A DNA stretch of 64,000 nucleotides, from assembly GCA_963824885.1 (NCBI GenBank), contig CAWGQN010000002.1:124001-188000 (forward strand), read 5' to 3'. Positions 24,928 to 34,457 of this stretch are shown one piece after another. Positions within the stretch are counted from its first letter, which is position 1, and each line of letters begins with the position of its first letter. The notes under the pieces were generated by a model. The model worked only from the letters and a program-made list of their open reading frames with translations. It did no database searches and had not been told where the DNA came from. Source of the stretch: CAWGQN01 sp963824885. GTDB taxonomy: Bacteria; Actinomycetota; Actinomycetes; Actinomycetales; Microbacteriaceae. The position numbers and the translations under genes are program-made.

Positions 24928-26226
24928 TCACTGAGTGGATTGCTCGACCGAACCGAACGCGTCGACAATCGGTTGAAACTTCATTCGCGTCTCGGCCAAT
25001 TCGCGTTCGGGTTCGGAGGCGCCAATGATTCCCGCACCCGCGTACGCGGTCACCGCGCCGTCCGACGCGATCTGTGCGCAGCGGAGCGCAATTGCCCATT
25101 CGCCATTTCCGCGCGCACCCACCCAACCGACTGGTCCCGCATAGCGTCCACGGTCGAACGGCTCCAGTTCTTCGATGAGCTCGAGAGCGTCGAGGGTTGG
25201 CGTGCCCGCGACCGCGGCGGTGGGGTGCAGGGCCGCGACGAGGTCGAGCGAAGAGGAACCGTCGGAGAGCGTCCCAATGAAATCGGTCGCGAGATGCCAC
25301 AGATTCGGGAGCTTCAGCGGGGAGGGCTTCTCACTCCGGGAGAGGTCTTTACTGTGCCGAGTCAGAGCGGAAAATACACTGTGAACGGCGAACTCGTGCT
25401 CGTCGTGATCCTTCGCGCTTCCGCGCAGGATCGCCTCCGCCTCGCTATCCGCTCGCGCGTCGGCGCCCCGAGCGACCGTTCCCGCGAGAACGCGCGCGCG
25501 AACCTCCCGGCCGCTCACGCTCACAAGCGTTTCGGGACTCGAACCCACGAGTCCGTCGACCGCAAAGGTCCACGTGTCGGGATACTGTTCGGCAAGTGTT
25601 GTCATCGGGACGCGAATATCCGCCTCGCGAGGGAGGTGCCCCACGAGGTCGCGCGCGATGATCGCCTTCGAGAGGCGATGCTGCTTGATGAACGTGATCG
25701 TCGTCGCGACCGCTGCGCGATACGCGTCGGCGCTCATTTTTCCGGGCGTGAATGCGATTTCGGTTTCGATACCAAACGGGAGCGGGTCCGGAATTGCGTT
25801 CAGTCCACCGTCGCGGTGTCGCGCGCGCGCGTCGCAGCCGTCGTCGTCGTTTTCCGCCCGTATTCGCGTCAACCACGACACACCATTGCGTCGACCGAGA
25901 ACGAGATCGGGCACAATCAGGACGCTGCGTTCGTGAGACCAATCCGAGAATGCGAAGGTTCCGAACGCGATGAGTCCGGTGCCCGAGACGACGACGGGGT
26001 CGGTCACACGCGCGGCGGTTGAGATTGCGCGCCACCGCGCGGCAGCGTCGGTGAACCGTGTAGGACCCGAAAATTCGAGGCGAAGGCACGAGCCGATTCC
26101 GACGATTCCCTCACCGTTGCGAATCCACGCGAGTGGGTCGTGCGGGTCAACGAATGGAAGAAGGCCACGAAAATGATCGACGGGCACGGTCTCTGCGGCG
26201 AGCGATGGGAGGATCGTTGCCGTCAT
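24928..26226 (-). CDS. menF: Isochorismate synthase
   Basis: 432 residues of the chorismate-utilising family. Conserved segments: KAIIARDLVG, PDTWTFAVDGLVGSSPETLVS, the catalytic LAGTVARG, SAKDHDEHEFAV, HLATDFIGTL, LHPTAAVAGTP and RYAGPVGWVGARGNGEW. It converts chorismate to isochorismate for MenD. ATG 26226 was chosen over a start 42 codons upstream because the extra residues do not resemble the family. It is divergent from menG, leaving 58 bases for both promoters. Confidence 0.93.
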   Translation of the reverse strand: MTATILPSLAAETVPVDHFRGLLPFVDPHDPLAWIRNGEGIVGIGSCLRLEFSGPTRFTDAAARWRAISTAARVTDPVVVSGTGLIAFGTFAFSDWSHERSVLIVPDLVLGRRNGVSWLTRIRAENDDDGCDARARHRDGGLNAIPDPLPFGIETEIAFTPGKMSADAYRAAVATTITFIKQHRLSKAIIARDLVGHLPREADIRVPMTTLAEQYPDTWTFAVDGLVGSSPETLVSVSGREVRARVLAGTVARGADARADSEAEAILRGSAKDHDEHEFAVHSVFSALTRHSKDLSRSEKPSPLKLPNLWHLATDFIGTLSDGSSSLDLVAALHPTAAVAGTPTLDALELIEELEPFDRGRYAGPVGWVGARGNGEWAIALRCAQIASDGAVTAYAGAGIIGASEPERELAETRMKFQPIVDAFGSVEQSTQ

Positions 26227-26284
26227 CTTCACTAGCCTACGCTCGCAGCCACCGCCCAGCGGGCCGTCGGTAGACTGGGGCACT

Positions 26285-27037
26285 GTGACGAAGGCGGACC
26301 TTACTAAATCGCCCGACCAAGTGGCGGCAATGTTCGATGAGGTGGCCGCCAATTATGATCGTGCAAATGCCGTGCTGTCGTGGGGACACTCGGCTTTGTG
26401 GCGCATCTCGACGAAGCGGGCAATCGATCCTCGGCCGGGAGAGCGCATTCTCGATGTCGCCGCGGGCACCGGAACCTCGAGCGCGTCGTTGACCCGTTCG
26501 GGGGCGTCGGTCGTTGCGGTTGACTTTTCACCCGGAATGATCGAGGTGGGCCGTCGCAAGCACGCACGTAATCCGCACATTGAATTTGTCGAAGCCGACG
26601 CTATCGCGCTCCCTTTTGCCGCCGCGAGTTTCGACGCCCTGACGATTTCTTTTGGATTACGCAATGTTGTGAATCCGAACCGGGCACTCGCCGAGTTTTT
26701 CCGAGTGCTGAAACCCGGCGGACGCATTGTCGTGTGCGAGTTTTCGACGCCGCCGGTGTCGTGGATTCGCTCAAGCTTTCGCGCGTATCTCAGGTGCGTG
26801 GTACCCGTGGTGGCCCGCGTGGCAAGCTCGAACCCGGCCGCGTACTCGTACCTCGGCGACTCGATTTCGTGCTGGCCCAATCAGCGGACCCTTTCGCGGT
26901 GGCTCCGTGACGCGGGATTCAGTCTCGTCGCGCATCGCAACCTAACCGAGGGCGTTGTCGCGTTGCATCGCGGAGTCAAACCTCGTCTCGAGAGCGCTGC
27001 ATCCGATACGCCCGTGTCACGAATCGCTAGTGTGTAG
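26285..27037 (+). CDS. menG: Demethylmenaquinone methyltransferase
   Basis: 250 residues, GTG start. Class I methyltransferase: SAM motif ILDVAAGTGTSS, VAVDFSPGMI, EADAIALPFAAASFDALTISFGLRNV (a MenG/UbiE signature) and RVLKPGGRIVVCEFS. It performs the last methylation to menaquinone. It is followed after 3 bases by the polyprenyl synthase gene, giving a functional pair. Confidence 0.94.
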   Translation: MTKADLTKSPDQVAAMFDEVAANYDRANAVLSWGHSALWRISTKRAIDPRPGERILDVAAGTGTSSASLTRSGASVVAVDFSPGMIEVGRRKHARNPHIEFVEADAIALPFAAASFDALTISFGLRNVVNPNRALAEFFRVLKPGGRIVVCEFSTPPVSWIRSSFRAYLRCVVPVVARVASSNPAAYSYLGDSISCWPNQRTLSRWLRDAGFSLVAHRNLTEGVVALHRGVKPRLESAASDTPVSRIASV

Positions 27038-27040
27038 AGT

Positions 27041-28117
27041 GTGAATCCGAGCGTTCCCGGGGTGCGGCGCGCCAAGGCGATGACCACGCAACAGGGCTTG
27101 ACCGAGCGCATCTTCACGTCGGCTAAAGACCGCTCGATGATGCGCGCCGTCGACGATGGGCTGGATCGGGTTGAAGCGGGGCTCGCGCGCGAGGTTGTTT
27201 TTGCCGACAGCATTGCCGACGTGACGAGCCGATATCTTCTCGACGCGGGCGGCAAGCGTGTTCGCCCGTTATTGACTCTTCTCATGGCCCAACTCGGTGC
27301 CGGGACCAACGATGCCGTGATTACCGCGGCAGAAGCAATTGAGATCACTCACCTCGCGTCGCTCTACCACGACGATGTGATGGACGATGCGGACCAGCGC
27401 CGCGGGGTGCCGAGCGCGCAATCCGTGTGGGGAAACTCGGTCGCTATTCTCACGGGGGACCTGTTGTTTGCGCGCGCGAGCCAATTAATGGCTGGCTTGG
27501 GCGAGAGGGCAATTCAACTTCAAGCGGCAACGTTTGAGCGACTCGTTCTTGGCCAGCTTCACGAAACGGTCGGACCGCAAGCGGGAGACGATCCAATTGA
27601 GCACTATTTTCGCGTGTTGGCCGACAAGACGGGTTCGCTCATTGCCGCAGCCGCGCACGCCGGGATTGTGTTTTCGGGCGCGAGCGCCCGGTTCGAAAAG
27701 CCGGTTCTCATGTTCGGCGAGAAAATCGGCGTGGCATTTCAGCTGATCGACGACGTGATTGATTTGGCTCCCTCTCGCGAGCACACCGGCAAGACTCTGG
27801 GTGTTGACTTGCGCGCCGGTGTTCCGACGCTACCCCTCATGCGCCTTCGAGAACTCGCGGCGAACGATAAGGGAGCACGTGCGTTGGTTGATCGGCTCGA
27901 TCAAGAGACCGCCGAAAGCGATTCGTCGGGCACGCGGTCGGCGGCCGTGCTCGACGCGATTGCGCAACTGCGGGAGCATCCGGTCACCGCGCGCACGCGC
28001 GACGACGCGGCCCAGTGGGCGCGCGACGCCGTTGCCGCGATTGAGCCGCTTCCCGCGGGCACCGTCAAGCAAGCGCTCACCAAGTTTGCGACCGTCGTGG
28101 TTGAGCGAGCGCGGTAG
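27041..28117 (+). CDS. Polyprenyl diphosphate synthase (menaquinone side chain)
   Basis: 358 residues. The trans-isoprenyl synthase motifs are LLDAGGKRVRP, the first Asp-rich motif LYHDDVMDDADQRRG, and the second motif FQLIDDVIDLAPS, with GKTLGVDLRAGVPTLPL. It makes the all-trans chain used by MenA; chain length (hepta- to decaprenyl) cannot be read reliably. GTG start just after menG. In relatives the next gene is the ferredoxin reductase-like gene now found at 29757; two genes intervene here. Confidence 0.92.
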   Translation: MNPSVPGVRRAKAMTTQQGLTERIFTSAKDRSMMRAVDDGLDRVEAGLAREVVFADSIADVTSRYLLDAGGKRVRPLLTLLMAQLGAGTNDAVITAAEAIEITHLASLYHDDVMDDADQRRGVPSAQSVWGNSVAILTGDLLFARASQLMAGLGERAIQLQAATFERLVLGQLHETVGPQAGDDPIEHYFRVLADKTGSLIAAAAHAGIVFSGASARFEKPVLMFGEKIGVAFQLIDDVIDLAPSREHTGKTLGVDLRAGVPTLPLMRLRELAANDKGARALVDRLDQETAESDSSGTRSAAVLDAIAQLREHPVTARTRDDAAQWARDAVAAIEPLPAGTVKQALTKFATVVVERAR

Positions 28118-28224
28118 CGCTCGGGGACTGTTTCATTAGCGGTGTTTTCGGCGTTTTTTGGTTAGTAGGTTTCTGGCGGACCCAGGATCGACATCGTGCT
28201 CGTGACCTAACATCCGCGGACGAA

Positions 28225-28635
28225 TCACCGGCTCGCTGAGTCGAGGAGCCACAAGCCCAAAAATACTCCGCCGCCTATCGTGACGACGTAACTTCCGACT
28301 CGGACAGCGATTCGGAGTCGGCCGCGGGATTTCAATGAGTCAAGCTTCGTGAAGAATCTTTCAAGGACATGGCAAACACCGCCGAGCAAACCGGCCGTGA
28401 CCACTAGATCACTGAGCGTCCCGCCGAGAGGCGGGCTTCCAGCGAAAATCACAAGCACATTCGCAATCATGATAATTAGCGAGGCGGATATGAAGACGAC
28501 GGATGACGTTGCATCATGACCAGTCCTTGCTTGTACTCGTGTGCGTCTGTCAAAAAAAAAGACGAAAACAAGGATCACGAATCCTGAAAGAATCTGAGTG
28601 CAGTCGAGGGCGATCTGAAATGCGGTCGTTGGCAT
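28225..28635 (-). CDS. Small four-helix membrane protein of unknown function
   Basis: 136 residues from ATG 28635, which overlaps the upstream stop by one base (TGATG) and has a GGAAAGG Shine-Dalgarno. Four hydrophobic segments (ILSGFVILVFVFFF, SLIIMIANVLVIFAG, LSDLVVTAGLLGGVCHVLE, SYVVTIGGGVFLGLWLL) are separated by short charged loops. I do not recognise the family. Translational coupling to the secreted protein upstream suggests that the two work together, for example as a secreted factor with an immunity or anchoring partner; this is inference. Confidence 0.65.
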   Translation of the reverse strand: MPTTAFQIALDCTQILSGFVILVFVFFFDRRTRVQARTGHDATSSVVFISASLIIMIANVLVIFAGSPPLGGTLSDLVVTAGLLGGVCHVLERFFTKLDSLKSRGRLRIAVRVGSYVVTIGGGVFLGLWLLDSASR

Positions 28636-29480
28636 CACCGACACCTTTCCAAGATCCCGTTGATTCCCGAGATGTCACCAATGAGCGCGCCCAGCAACCT
28701 ACCGTGGTCACCGAAGTTTTTAGCATGCTTGAGCTTGTCAATGAATCGAGCAACGCCGCCGAGTTTCAAAATCCGTGATGCAAGGACCGTGTTGCCCACT
28801 ATTGCTCCGGAAATTTCCAGACCACAGGCGACCCATCCCCAGAAGTCGTTGGGGTCGGCGACGACAGGGTACGCGGTTCCGGGGCCGTGTCCGATTGTTT
28901 GAACAAGGTCGGTGCCGTCGATAGTGTATGACGTTGTCACCGGGTTTCCGTTCGCGTCGAATGCCCACGGTACCCTGAACCCACCGAGTACTTCATTGTG
29001 CTCGTTTTTAATTGTTACGGCACCGTCCGGTGTGACTGACGCGGTGGCGCCGGACGGGATCTCGAGGGGGAATCGGTAGTCTTGTGCCGCGGCGGGGCTC
29101 TCGATGGTGATGAGGGAGTGGCTTCCGGTTTCTGTCGCATATGTGCTGACGGAAGCGTCGTGCAGCCGGGTGCTCATGAGAGGTTCCCCGGAGCCTTTGA
29201 ATAGTCCGGCGGGTACCGTGCTCACATCGACCGGTCTCGCGTCGGTCAACTCACCGGGAACAGCAATCGTGAGTGTCCCTGCTTGCGAATCGACGTTGGT
29301 GACCGTCTTGGCTGTCTTGTCGACCTGGTGCACACGGTTTTCAGCAGGCTGATCGGCGCCCCTATCAGTCTTGGGGTGTTGATCAGTCTCGTTCGCATGG
29401 GCGATTCCGCTCCCTGCAATTGACATCGCACCGGTGAGCACCGCCGCGACAATTCCTCGAGCGATAAAACGTTGTGACAT
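28635..29480 (-). CDS. Secreted protein of unknown function, C-terminal glycine/hydrophobic region
   Basis: 281 residues with a clear Sec signal peptide (SQRFIARGIVAAVLTG ... GIAHA). The mature part is beta-rich, with the motif IPWAFDANGNPVTTSYTIDG as VPWAFDANGN, then GTAYPVVADPNDFWGW, a pattern I associate with widespread uncharacterised actinobacterial secreted proteins. The last 70 residues are hydrophobic (ISGAIVGNTVLASRILKLGG), which might insert in a membrane as in some bacteriocins. It is the first gene of a two-gene unit inserted between polyprenyl synthase and the reductase gene. Confidence 0.65.
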   Translation of the reverse strand: MSQRFIARGIVAAVLTGAMSIAGSGIAHANETDQHPKTDRGADQPAENRVHQVDKTAKTVTNVDSQAGTLTIAVPGELTDARPVDVSTVPAGLFKGSGEPLMSTRLHDASVSTYATETGSHSLITIESPAAAQDYRFPLEIPSGATASVTPDGAVTIKNEHNEVLGGFRVPWAFDANGNPVTTSYTIDGTDLVQTIGHGPGTAYPVVADPNDFWGWVACGLEISGAIVGNTVLASRILKLGGVARFIDKLKHAKNFGDHGRLLGALIGDISGINGILERCR

Positions 29481-29756
29481 ATTTTTCCATTCTCAATTTC
29501 GACCCGCGGATCTCACGGCTGGTGCCACCGTAGAACACCCCGCAAACGGGGGTCTATGCCAAATTTTGTGTGGCCACAATCCGATATTCTCGGCCCCTCC
29601 GAAAACGCGGCACGATTCCGCACGATTCCAGCCATCGGCGCGCGGCCGGGTATCCTATTCACTACCAACCGACTCAAAGAAATTCACTCGCACGCGACCC
29701 AGAAAATCACCCGGACCCATCACCTCGTGCGGGCGCTTCGACTGCCAGGGTTGAGA

Positions 29757-31160
29757 GTGACAGAAAGACACGATGTGACAACTCTCAGACTCGCGATTGT
29801 TGGTGCCGGACCGGCTGGTATTTACGCAGCCGACATCCTGCTCAAGATGGAGCGGAGTTTCGACGTTTCCATTGACATCTTCGATCATTTACCTGCCCCA
29901 TACGGCCTCGTCCGCTACGGTGTTGCACCCGACCATCCCCGTATAAAAGGCATTGTCACGGCTCTTCGGGAGATTCTCGACAGTGACAAGATTCGCCTCT
30001 TCGGAAACGTGCGTTTTGGGGTCGATCTCACCCTCGACGACCTTCGGCGGCACTACAACGCGGTCATTTTTGCGACCGGGGCGGTGCAAAACGCGACCCT
30101 CGATATTCCGGGCATAGCCCTCGAGGGGTCGTTTGGTGCCGCCGATTTCGTGAGCTGGTTCGACGGGCACCCCGATTATCCGCGAACGTGGCCACTTGAC
30201 GCTCGGTCTGTTGCCGTAATTGGCAACGGCAATGTCGCCCTCGACGTTGCTCGCATGCTCACCAAATCGATCGACGACTTGCGGGCAACCGAAATTCCGG
30301 CAAACGTTGACGACGGTCTCGCCAATTCGGCCGTCACCGACGTGCATATTTTCGGTCGACGCGGTCCCGCCAACGTGAAGTTCACCCCGCTCGAACTCCG
30401 TGAGCTGGGCGAGGTTCGCGATGTCGACGTCGTGTTGAACGCCGAAGACTTCGCGTCGGCGCCGCACACGGCGACCGAATCGAACAAGCAAGTGTCGGTC
30501 ATTAATAGGGTCTTTGCGGCGTGGCGTGAGCGGCCAATGGGCGCGGCGGCGCGCCGGTTGCTTTTTCACTTCTATGCAAGACCCGTCGAAATTATCGCAT
30601 CGCGCGGCGCCGTGTCGGCAATTCGGTGGGAGCGAACCGCCCCCGACGCCGCCGGGGGCGTTCGCGGCACGGGAGAAATTCGTGAGCTCGCGGTTCAAGC
30701 CGTCTACCGAGCGGTTGGTTATTTCGGGTCACCACTACCCGGGGTCCCGTTTGATGAACGGAGCGGAACAATCCGAAATCGCGAGGGTCGCGTCGTCGAA
30801 CCCGCGCGCGAACCCGGCGACTTCGAGCGCCCGCTCGCCGGACTGTACACGACCGGGTGGATCAAGCGGGGGCCGGTCGGCCTCATTGGCCACACCAAGT
30901 CGGACGCGATGGAAACGATTCGCCACCTCGTGAGTGACCGCGCAACGTGGTGGAATCCGCCCTCCGCGTCACACGCCTCGGTCGTTGACCTTCTCGAAGC
31001 GCGAGGAATTGAATTCACGACCCTCGACGGGTGGACTCGGCTTGACGGGCACGAGATTGCGAAGGGCGCGGCTCACTGTCGAGAGCGAACCAAAGTTGTG
31101 CCGCGCGAAGAAATGGTCGAGATCTCTCGCCGACGCGACCGGACGCGACCGGAAGCGTGA
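29757..31160 (+). CDS. FAD-dependent ferredoxin/adrenodoxin-NADP reductase-like protein
   Basis: About 467 residues. The FAD site LAIVGAGPAGIYAADILL, YGVAPDHPRIKG, the NADP site VAVIGNGNVALDVARML and GRRGPANVKFT match the FprA/adrenodoxin reductase family; TTGWIKRGPVGLIGHTKSDAMET is a strong C-terminal signature. It transfers electrons from NADPH to ferredoxin-like proteins. GTG 29757 is preferred (AGGG six bases upstream); GTG 29775 is possible. A longer upstream frame is Arg-rich and non-homologous. Confidence 0.92.
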   Translation: MTERHDVTTLRLAIVGAGPAGIYAADILLKMERSFDVSIDIFDHLPAPYGLVRYGVAPDHPRIKGIVTALREILDSDKIRLFGNVRFGVDLTLDDLRRHYNAVIFATGAVQNATLDIPGIALEGSFGAADFVSWFDGHPDYPRTWPLDARSVAVIGNGNVALDVARMLTKSIDDLRATEIPANVDDGLANSAVTDVHIFGRRGPANVKFTPLELRELGEVRDVDVVLNAEDFASAPHTATESNKQVSVINRVFAAWRERPMGAAARRLLFHFYARPVEIIASRGAVSAIRWERTAPDAAGGVRGTGEIRELAVQAVYRAVGYFGSPLPGVPFDERSGTIRNREGRVVEPAREPGDFERPLAGLYTTGWIKRGPVGLIGHTKSDAMETIRHLVSDRATWWNPPSASHASVVDLLEARGIEFTTLDGWTRLDGHEIAKGAAHCRERTKVVPREEMVEISRRRDRTRPEA

Positions 31161-31166
31161 GCGTCC

Positions 31167-31655
31167 TTAGCGGAAGTTTACGAACTGAATGTCGATGTCG
31201 AGTTTGCTGCCCTTGAGCACGGTCATTGTCGCTTGAAGGTCGTCGCGACTCTTTGAATTGACGCGAACCTCGTCGCCCTGAATCTGGCTCTTGACCGACT
31301 TGGGCGCTTCAGCCCTAATAACTGCCGTGATTCGTTTGGCTTGTTCGCTGTCGATCCCCGACGTGAGGCTCGCCTCAATTCGGTATTCTTTGCCGCTCGC
31401 GAACGGCGTGCCGGCTTCGAGGCTTTGAAGCGAAATGCCACGCTTTACAAGTTTTGACTCGTACACGTCGAGAATCGCTTTGACGCGCTCTTCGGTATTG
31501 GCCTTCATGAGGACCTTGTCGCCACTCGCGGCAATCGAGGCCCCGACGTTCTTAAAATCGTAGCGTTGGCCGACCTCTTTACTCGCCTGATTGAGCGCGT
31601 TGTCCGCCTCCATGGGGTCAACCTTGCTAACAATGTCAAAAGAAGAATCGGCCAT
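31167..31655 (-). CDS. yajQ: YajQ family cyclic-di-GMP-binding/nucleotide-binding protein
   Basis: 162 residues beginning MADSSFDIVSKVDPMEADNA, the YajQ signature, followed by NQASKEVGQRYDFKNVGA and VRVNSKSRDDLQATM near the C-terminus. Two ferredoxin-like domains are expected. Some family members bind cyclic-di-GMP and act with transcription factors; the role in actinobacteria is unclear. The start at 31655 excludes a long upstream frame that runs antisense through tRNA-Tyr. It converges on the reductase gene with 6 bases between. Confidence 0.93.
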   Translation of the reverse strand: MADSSFDIVSKVDPMEADNALNQASKEVGQRYDFKNVGASIAASGDKVLMKANTEERVKAILDVYESKLVKRGISLQSLEAGTPFASGKEYRIEASLTSGIDSEQAKRITAVIRAEAPKSVKSQIQGDEVRVNSKSRDDLQATMTVLKGSKLDIDIQFVNFR

Positions 31656-31800
31656 GCGCACCATCGTAGTTGGCCGTTCACATGAGAGCACTCCGGCGTT
31701 CCCGTGTGCGGCGCTGACAAATTTCTCGTCGGGACGCGCGGCGAGTATTCTTGACCAGCGCCTCCGATCGGGTGCTCGCGTGCGTGGTCGGGCGTGAACT

Positions 31801-31882
31801 GGCGAGTTACCCAAGCGGCCAAAGGGATCTGACTGTAAATCAGCCGGCGTAGCCTTCGGGGGTTCGAATCCCTCACTCGCCA
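31801..31882 (+). tRNA. tRNA-Tyr (anticodon GTA)
   Basis: An 82-nt class II tRNA: the acceptor GGCGAGT pairs with ACTCGCC, the anticodon loop CTGTAAA gives GTA, and there is a long variable arm as expected for bacterial tRNA-Tyr. GGTTCGAATCC forms the T loop region. CCA is not fully encoded. Confidence 0.95.
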
Positions 31883-31909
31883 CAGGCCCGGAATTATGCG
31901 GAATTCCAC

Positions 31910-31942
31910 AAAGCCCTCACCTACTCGGTTGGGGCTTTTTCC
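31910..31942 (+). terminator. Rho-independent terminator after tRNA-Tyr
   Basis: AAAGCCC at 31910-31916 pairs with GGGCTTT at 31932-31938, followed by further T residues. It lies 28 bases after tRNA-Tyr and presumably ends that transcript. Confidence 0.65.
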
Positions 31943-32086
31943 TGTTTTGCGCCGTATCCTTGCGCCCCGGCGGTTGTCGAGGATGCTCCACGAAGGGCCT
32001 TAGCGGCTTAAAGGAGGCCTTCTGCAGCCCGCTTGCGCTCCTCAACCTCAGTAGCCCCACCTGTTCAGGGGGTTTAGCCTTGACTC

Positions 32087-32794
32087 ATGTGCGGACGGTT
32101 CGCTCTCAACGATGACGTCAACGAACTGATCGAAGAATTCGTCGCGAAAGGCGGCAAACCAGAAGACTGGCGTCCGTCGTGGAACATCAAACCAACGCAA
32201 GACATCATGGTGCTGTTCGAAACCGAAAACGACGGCACCATGACTCGTCGCGCCGAGTACGGACGATGGTCACTCGTCCCATCGTGGTCACCGAACCTGC
32301 ATCTTCGCTATCCCACGTTCAACGCCCGCATAGAAGAAGCCGCCGCAAAACCCACGTGGAAACCGTCCGTCCCATCGAAGCGCGCGCTCATCCCCGCTAG
32401 CGGGTACTACGAATGGAAAACAAACGGAAAAACCAAAACCCCGTACTACATCCACTCGGCCGGCGACGAGCTGATTATGTTCGCCGGACTCTACTCGTGG
32501 TGGCCAGACCCGACCCTCGCCAAGGACGACGACACCCGGTGGCACCTGACCGCAACTATCCTCACCACGGACGCGGTGAAAAACCTTGCCCACATTCACG
32601 ACAGAAACCCCGTGCCGCTCCCCGAAGACTGGTGGGACCACTGGATCGATCCCACGATTGCGGGCGACCAGAAACTCCTTGATGACGCCACGCGGGCCGC
32701 AACCCCTATCGCCGACGCGCTGACCTACCACGAGGTCGCACCTCTGAAAGGCGATGGTCCCGAACTCGTCACGCCCGTCGCACACCGTAAGTAG
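32087..32794 (+). CDS. SRAP domain protein (abasic-site DNA crosslinking, HMCES/YedK-like)
   Basis: 235 residues. The N-terminal catalytic Cys2 (MCGRFAL), FNARIEE, the PASGYYEWK motif with active-site Glu, and HIHDRNPV with the conserved His match the SRAP family. The enzyme forms a thiazolidine crosslink to abasic sites in single-stranded DNA and protects them. The canonical HDRMP is HDRNP here, a small variation. It is monocistronic, downstream of tRNA-Tyr. Confidence 0.93.
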   Translation: MCGRFALNDDVNELIEEFVAKGGKPEDWRPSWNIKPTQDIMVLFETENDGTMTRRAEYGRWSLVPSWSPNLHLRYPTFNARIEEAAAKPTWKPSVPSKRALIPASGYYEWKTNGKTKTPYYIHSAGDELIMFAGLYSWWPDPTLAKDDDTRWHLTATILTTDAVKNLAHIHDRNPVPLPEDWWDHWIDPTIAGDQKLLDDATRAATPIADALTYHEVAPLKGDGPELVTPVAHRK

Positions 32795-32933
32795 GGACCC
32801 AGCTCGGGAAAGCGAAACGTCCCGGGAACTCCCGGAGGCCTGAGGCCGACCGACCTCCGACACTCGACCGACTGGACACACTGCGCACGCGATAACGAGT
32901 CACGCTTGGCAATCGTCCAAACGCACGCTACCC

Positions 32934-32960
32934 TTGACAGGTTTGTTACTTTCGTACGCT
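32934..32960 (+). promoter_or_regulatory. Possible promoter for the M23 peptidase gene
   Basis: TTGACA at 32934-32939 and TACGCT at 32955-32960, with a 15-base spacer, shorter than ideal. It lies 46 bases before the earliest possible start of the downstream gene. Confidence 0.35.
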
Positions 32961-33005
32961 GCGTAAACTGTTCGATCCCGCGAACCAATCGAAAGAATAC
33001 GATAC

Positions 33006-34103
33006 TTGGGACGCCACTCTTTGCAGACCGGTCCGTGGGCTTTAGCCCCGACCGATGACGCCGTGCGGACACATGATCACGGTGCTTCGACCGCCTTTTC
33101 CGCACACCCACCCGTGACCCGCAGAGACCGGCGCGCGCGCGAGCGAGCGGCCGAAGGAGCCAGAGCGACGACGCCCGCCGCGCCCACCGGTGCCGTTTTT
33201 CGCGTCGTGCCCCGCGACCATGACGTCACGACTCACGCAGCTCGTCGCGAAGAACCCGCGGGTCCCATCCCCTCGCGGCGCCGTTCGACCGAGGTCCACA
33301 CCGCGAGTCTTCCGCTGAGGCGCGAGAGATCGAGAGCCAAGGCACCGCTCCGATTACCGTCACTTTTTTTGACGACGAGCGCCGCCGTATCGAAACAGGG
33401 TCGCGCATCGCGCGGGTTTGCCGTGACCGCAATGGGATTTGCGGCTCTTATTGCAGTGGCCACGTCAGTTCCGGCCAACGCGCTGCTGACGGCGAGCGAC
33501 GTGGCCGCGCAGGCCGCCGCCGCGAGAAAATCGACCGAGACCGGGCGGCAGCAATTTATTGCGCAAGATGGCGATGGTCCGAACGTCGAGCGCGACGGGT
33601 TTCGTTCGAGCACGGTCGCGCAGCTCGCGCTGCAACGGGGAATCCGGGCCGAAGACGATACGTTCGTCAACAACCCCAACGGAACCGTCCAGTGGCCGTT
33701 TGCGGTTGGGGTGCACATTGGTGATCGATTCGGTCACCGCAATTGTGATGACAGCTGTACGAGCAACCACTTGGGGCAGGATTTCAACCCCGGAGTGGGC
33801 GCGCCCATTCAGGCGATCGCCGATGGCCACGTGAGGGTCGCGGAACGCGGCGCCGGCGGCGCGCTTGGCGTTCACGTCGTGATTGATCACGTCATTGACG
33901 GTCAACATGTCAGCAGCCTCTACGCCCACATGCAGGTTGGGTCCATGCCGCTCAACGTTGGGGACTTTGTGCGGGTGGCCGAGCACATTGGCGATGTCGG
34001 CAACACGGGGTTGTCGACGGGCCCCCACTTGCATCTCGGAATTTTGCTCAACGGCACCGACTACGTCGATCCGCTCGCGTTTCTTCGTAAACATGCCAAC
34101 TAG
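33006..34103 (+). CDS. M23 family metallopeptidase (LytM-like, membrane-anchored)
   Basis: Up to 365 residues. The C-terminal LytM domain has NHLGQDFNPGVGAPIQAIADGHV (His/Asp zinc ligands) and the SLYAHMQVG and GPHLHLG motifs, so the active site looks complete. One membrane helix (MGFAALIAVATSVPANALL) is near residue 145. The N-terminal Arg/Ala-rich tail with PVTRRDRRARERAAEG is cytoplasmic and typical of Microbacteriaceae M23 proteins. The start is uncertain: TTG 33006, GTG 33063 or GTG 33114 are all possible. Role: peptidoglycan endopeptidase or regulator of cell-wall hydrolysis. Confidence 0.85.
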   Translation: MGRHSLQTGPWALAPTDDAVRTHDHGASTAFSAHPPVTRRDRRARERAAEGARATTPAAPTGAVFRVVPRDHDVTTHAARREEPAGPIPSRRRSTEVHTASLPLRRERSRAKAPLRLPSLFLTTSAAVSKQGRASRGFAVTAMGFAALIAVATSVPANALLTASDVAAQAAAARKSTETGRQQFIAQDGDGPNVERDGFRSSTVAQLALQRGIRAEDDTFVNNPNGTVQWPFAVGVHIGDRFGHRNCDDSCTSNHLGQDFNPGVGAPIQAIADGHVRVAERGAGGALGVHVVIDHVIDGQHVSSLYAHMQVGSMPLNVGDFVRVAEHIGDVGNTGLSTGPHLHLGILLNGTDYVDPLAFLRKHAN

Positions 34104-34348
34104 GCGGTCGCTCCTCCTCGTCATACCTCGTCCGCAATGACCGCGACCGGTCCATGTCGAAATGCGCGGACGGTCGTGTGAAAGCCTGCAGCTCGCCCAT
34201 TTGCGGGAGAGAACGGGCGAGAAAACGACCGAATCTCGTCGATCTATCGCAGAATTGGCGTCGTTTTTTCGCGGACTTTCCGCGGGCGTTGGGATGATAT
34301 TCTCAAACGGTGCCTCATGCGGTGGAGTGCGTTCGAGCCGGTGGCAAC

Positions 34349-34420
<72 letters not shown>

Positions 34421-34457
34421 CTGACCTTGTTGGCGACGTGTCGCGAGCAAGGTTCGC

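Noticed and set aside
28118..28224. Possible terminator after the polyprenyl synthase gene (T run near 28155)
   Set aside because: No stable stem directly precedes the T run.
31656..31883. N-terminal extension of yajQ through tRNA-Tyr
   Set aside because: The extra 76 residues are antisense tRNA and intergenic sequence; the ATG at 31655 matches the family start.
31980..32060. Short minus-strand open stretch (TEVEERKRAAEGLL) after tRNA-Tyr, possible integrase scar
   Set aside because: Too short and compositionally simple to support; no flanking similarity.
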